Source: Sipunculus nudus
Taxonomy: Eukaryota > Annelida > Sipuncula > Golfingiida > Sipunculidae
Assembly (NCBI GenBank): GCA_026874595.1
Contig: CM049313.1
Location: 47,500,159-47,564,158, forward strand
Direction: 5' to 3'
Length of the DNA stretch: 64,000 bases
The notes below the pieces were generated by a model. The model did no database searches. It was not told the DNA's origin and saw nothing but the letters and a program-made list of their open reading frames with translations. The position numbers were made by a program, and so were the translations under genes. Positions 60,790-64,000 of this stretch are shown piece after piece. Positions within the stretch are counted from its first letter, which is position 1, and every line of letters begins with the position of its first letter.

Positions 60790-62865
60790 TTATGCCCCCG
60801 CCACAAAGTGGCCGGGGCATATAGTTTTACCCATGTCCGTCATTCCGTCATTCTGTCATTCCGTCATTCCGTCATTCCGAAATCAAACAGTTGTACGAAC
60901 TTTTTTTCGCAATGCCTGCAGATATTGGCCTGATTTTTGGTGTGTGGGCAGATAATGACCAGTTACAGATGGAGTTTGCGTTTCGTCCCGGTTGACCTAC
61001 TTTTGAGCGTTTTACGGCTCCTAAACTTAGAAAATTTCATGAAAAATAGAAATTTTCATGACAAATACACATGTACGGACTTTTTTTCGCAATGCCTGCA
61101 GATATTGGCCTGATTTTTGGTGTGTGGGCAGATAATGACCAGTTACAGATCGAGTTCTCGTTTCGTCCCGATTGACCTATTTTGGGCGTTTTACGGCTCC
61201 TAAACTTAGAAAATTTCATGAAAAATAGAAATTTTCATGACAAATACACATGTACGGACTTTTTTTCGCAATGCCTGTAGATATTGGCCTGATTTTTGGT
61301 GTGTGGGCAGATAATGACCAGTTACAGATCGAGTTCGCATTTCGTCCCGGTTGACCTACTTTTGAGCGTTTTACGGCTCCTAAACTTAGAAAATTTCATG
61401 AAAAATATAAATTTTCATGACAAATACACATGTACAGACTTTTTTTTGCAATGCCTGCAGATATTGGCCTGATTTTTGGTGTGTGGACAGATGATGACCA
61501 GTTACAGATCAAGTTTGCGTTTCGTCCCGGTTGACCTACTTTTGACCGTTTTACGGCTCCTAAACTTAGAAAAATTCATGAAAAATAGGAATTTTCATGA
61601 CAAATACACATGTACGGACTTTTTTTCGCAATGCCTGCAGATTTTGGCCTGATTTTTGGTGTGTGGACAGATAATGACCAGTTACAGATCGAGTTCGCGT
61701 TTCGTCCCGGTTGACCTACTTTTGACCTTTTTACGGCTCCTAAACTTAGAAAAATTCATGAAAAATAGAAATTTTCATGACAAATACACATGTACAGTTG
61801 TTTTTAGCCCTCAGCTCATAGGCTGATGGGCTATTGTCGTCACCCAAGGTGTCCGTCTGTCCATCTGTCTGTCCGGTGTATGTCCATCCGTGTGTCCGTT
61901 CCGTGTCTGTTAACTTTTACCTTGTGAGCGGGATATCTCTAAAAGGAATCACCGTTGGAATTTTATTTCATCAGTGAAGATGTATATCGATAAAATCTCG
62001 GTCAAGTTCGAAGATGGGTGACCTTGACCCATTTTTCTACATTTTAGAGCTGATTATAGAAAAACACTCAGAAGTTTATATCTCAGGAACCATAGTGTGG
62101 ATTTTCACAAAACTTACTATGATCATTGGGACTGATGGTCTGTATGTGCTGCACAATTTTGGTGGCGCCATCTGCAATTTCTGATTTTTTAATGAAATTT
62201 TATCTGATTTTTCAATTTTGGCCTTTTGTGCAGGATATCTCCAAAGGTATTCAACACAGGAACTTCATTTCTTCAGTGTTATTGCATTATATTTACAAAA
62301 TCTTGGTCAAGTTCAAGATGGGTGATCTTGACCTACTTTTCAAGCTCACAGAGCTTAGTATAGAAAAAAACTTAGGAGCTTATTTCTCAGGAAGCATTTG
62401 GTGGATTGTTATGAAACATGGTATATACCTCTCCTATTTAAATTTATAAATGATTATCAACTTTTGCTAATATTCTAGTTTCGCAATGCAATGCTTACAG
62501 ATACTGGCCTAATGTTTGGTCTGTGGGCGCATAATGACCACTTACAGATCGAGTTCGCGTTTCGTCCCAGTTAACCTATTTTTCACCATATGACAGATCC
62601 TGAACATAGAAAATTTCATGAAAGACAGAAATTTTCATGAAAAATGCACATATATGGACTTTTTTTCACAATGCCTGCAGATACTGGCCTGATTTTTGGT
62701 GTGTTGCTTGATAATGACCCTTTACAGATCAAGTTTGCATTTTGCCCTTGTTGACCTACTTTTAACCATACAACACTTCCTGAACTTAAAAAATTTTACA
62801 AAATTTAACAAATGTTTCTAATTTGCCCCAGGCGGGGGCATTCGTGTCGTTCCGACACATCTAGT
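60790..62865 (+). mobile_element. H2 Helentron-like non-autonomous element, copy 2, carrying a nested element
   Basis: The same 5' palindrome as 16247-16275 is followed by a longer cgtcattccgtcattccg array. Five well-preserved 180-bp units are marked by tgtacggac-type words at 60891, 61071, 61251, 61431 and 61611. The array is interrupted at 61804-62479, after which it resumes with diverged units. The 3' end has GGCGGGGGCAT, hairpin GTGTCGttcCGACAC and CTAGT at 62861-62865, nearly identical to 17389-17423. Confidence 0.88.
61804..62479 (+). mobile_element. H5 Helentron-like element nested inside H2 copy 2
   Basis: It starts with near-palindrome 61805-61833 (arms TAGCCCTCAGC and GCTGATGGGCTA), then a gtccgtctgtccatctgtctg array. 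The core has two units of about 280 bp ('ggtcaagttcgaagatgggtgaccttgac' and its repeat near 62305), with one palindrome relative ggtggcgccatc at 62160. It ends gctaatattCTAGT at 62479. GCTAA complements TTAGC at the 5' end, but no 3' hairpin is evident. The outer element's 'tttttttcgcaatgc' is split here between Ts. Confidence 0.75.
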
Positions 62866-64000
62866 TTTACTTTTCCAGTGTTTCATGAGGGTTCTTTTTT
62901 TGTGATCTTTAAGTATGCAGTAATCTACACAGAGTTTATTCATTATTTTTATGAAATATTCAGCATGCACCACAAATCTTTACAGTTTGTAAAGAATCTA
63001 TATAAATGAATATAAAACAAGTAGTAGGTTTATGCTTATTACTGGTCTCTATTATGAAAGTTCTGATATTATTTACAATATTAATCTTTGATTTACAGAT
63101 AACATAAATAGCTTTTTATAATTAAAATAGCTATATTTTGTTATGTGATGCACAGTAACCTATGTAGTTCATTGATATTTTATTTAAGACTACACTAAAT
63201 TAAGGGAAAAGGTTATCAAAAGGCAAAATAATCTTTAATGTTGAATTCAACTCAGACCTCGGTGAAATTCAACAGGTTCTCTTCAGCAGGATTGTGACTT
63301 ATCTTTTGTAGGAAAGTTCATGAAGATTTGATCCTGAATTCATGAGCAATGATTACAGCAGTAAGGCAACATTATAAATACATTATCTTTTGATAAAACA
63401 TTTTTAAGGGTAATTTTACTAACTGACCAACAGTTAAACTTTGGTTAAAGCAAACCCTCCTTGGCAGATCCAGAATTAAGGAAAAGGAAGTTCTAGTCAA
63501 ACCCAGGAGGACTAATGATAAAACCTAAACAAAAGTCTCCAGGGCTGGAAAAGGTGGTTTCAGGCTGCAAAAATTGGTCTGAAACCCTTAAATAAAGCTT
63601 GTGGTGGCTGAAAAGGGGGCCCAAACCTCCATCCCCCCCCAACCCCATGGATCAAGTTTTGGAATTAACTAATGACAACATTTATGTATGCACTAGAGTT
63701 TACTGGATCAAGCCCGCAGGGTGTATGGTATGAATATTTATAGCATACATGTTGTTAACATGATAAACTGAAATATGTTTAATGGCACACAGCTGTAGAT
63801 GCTTTAAATGGAATCATTTCCACCAAGGGGACTTATTAAATTCTGAGCTCATGTCCTTCATCAGCCTGCATAGTGACATCTGGTGTGGTTAAGTACATTA
63901 ACATGGTATCACTTCCCTCAGGTGGTCACTGACCAACCAAAGTGAGGTGCCTCAGTAGAGCACAAACACCTCCCCCAAGTTAGGTTAGACATTTGGCCGA
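62866..64000. other. unique sequence with a repeat module near 63480-63615
   Basis: Words 'caaacccaggaggactaatga', 'ggtttcaggctgcaaaaa' and 'gtggtggctgaaaa' match 36500-36655 in order, so a shared repeat module lies here. No gene recognised. Confidence 0.4.

Overview
The window is non-coding, AT-rich eukaryotic DNA crowded with repeats. It carries no bacterial-style genes, no rRNA and no intact tRNA gene. The repeats point to a lophotrochozoan animal, most likely a bivalve mollusc. The evidence is dispersed elements with asymmetric terminal inverted repeats and tandemly repeated cores (the layout of Helentron-associated elements, including bivalve 'pearl' and fly DINE-1), AGGTCA-rich repeats, long (TA)n, (CA)n and poly-G tracts, and short TIR elements. 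The bivalve placement is an inference from repeat style, not a database match.

Coding content is minimal. The only candidate exons are a short coding exon at 11867-11927 (start codon in good context, gtaagc donor) and an in-phase exon at 27749-27819 behind a strong polypyrimidine tract. Joined, they would encode a 43-residue protein, basic at the N end and acidic at the C end, across a 15.8-kb intron. I do not recognise the gene. The many other 60-130-codon open frames look like chance or repeat-derived frames.

Layout. 1-5.2 kb: unique sequence, an H3 3' end (to 2757), a short minisatellite and an AGGTCA-rich H4-type repeat (3264-4080). 5.26-6.71 kb: H1 element, minus orientation. 7.7-10 kb: H4-type element and a second repeat flanked by direct repeats. 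11.9-12.3 kb: exon 1 and a TIR element. 13.5-15.9 kb: CGGCCG-rich island, a 91-bp tandem duplication and a 1.1-kb near-palindromic TIR element. 16-22.5 kb: a duplicated segment of about 0.9 kb. Its left copy carries an H2 and an H1 element seven bases apart, while its right copy is an empty site; a third H1 element lies between. 22.7-28 kb: diverged repeats, a (TA)n tract, exon 2. 29.3-30.5 kb: satellite with a 177-bp unit. 30.7-33.9 kb: H1 and H4 fragments joined end to end. 34.3-37.7 kb: two more 5' ends and a 968-bp insertion with a paralogous empty site. 39.1-41.1 kb: H1 again. 41.3-42.6 kb: copy of the 36-37.6 kb segment. 43.9-44.2 kb: 66-bp inverted repeat. 45-57 kb: mostly unique, with small TIR elements. 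57.5-59.0 kb: H3 element, then a Mutator-like TIR element with 9-bp target duplications and an internal tRNA-like sequence. 60.8-62.9 kb: H2 element with an H5 element nested in it.

The main structural finding is a shared design. Families with unrelated sequence (labels H1 to H5 are mine) begin with a near-palindrome at the 5' end, repeat one arm of it just before a separate 3' hairpin, end in CTAGT or CTTGT, and insert between two Ts without target duplication. Several also share a TCCGTC array after the 5' hairpin and a perfect 12-bp palindrome, GGTGGCGCCACC, found 22 times here. In H1 these palindromes alternate at about 129 and 149 bp. The empty-site comparison at 16-22 kb supports the termini directly.
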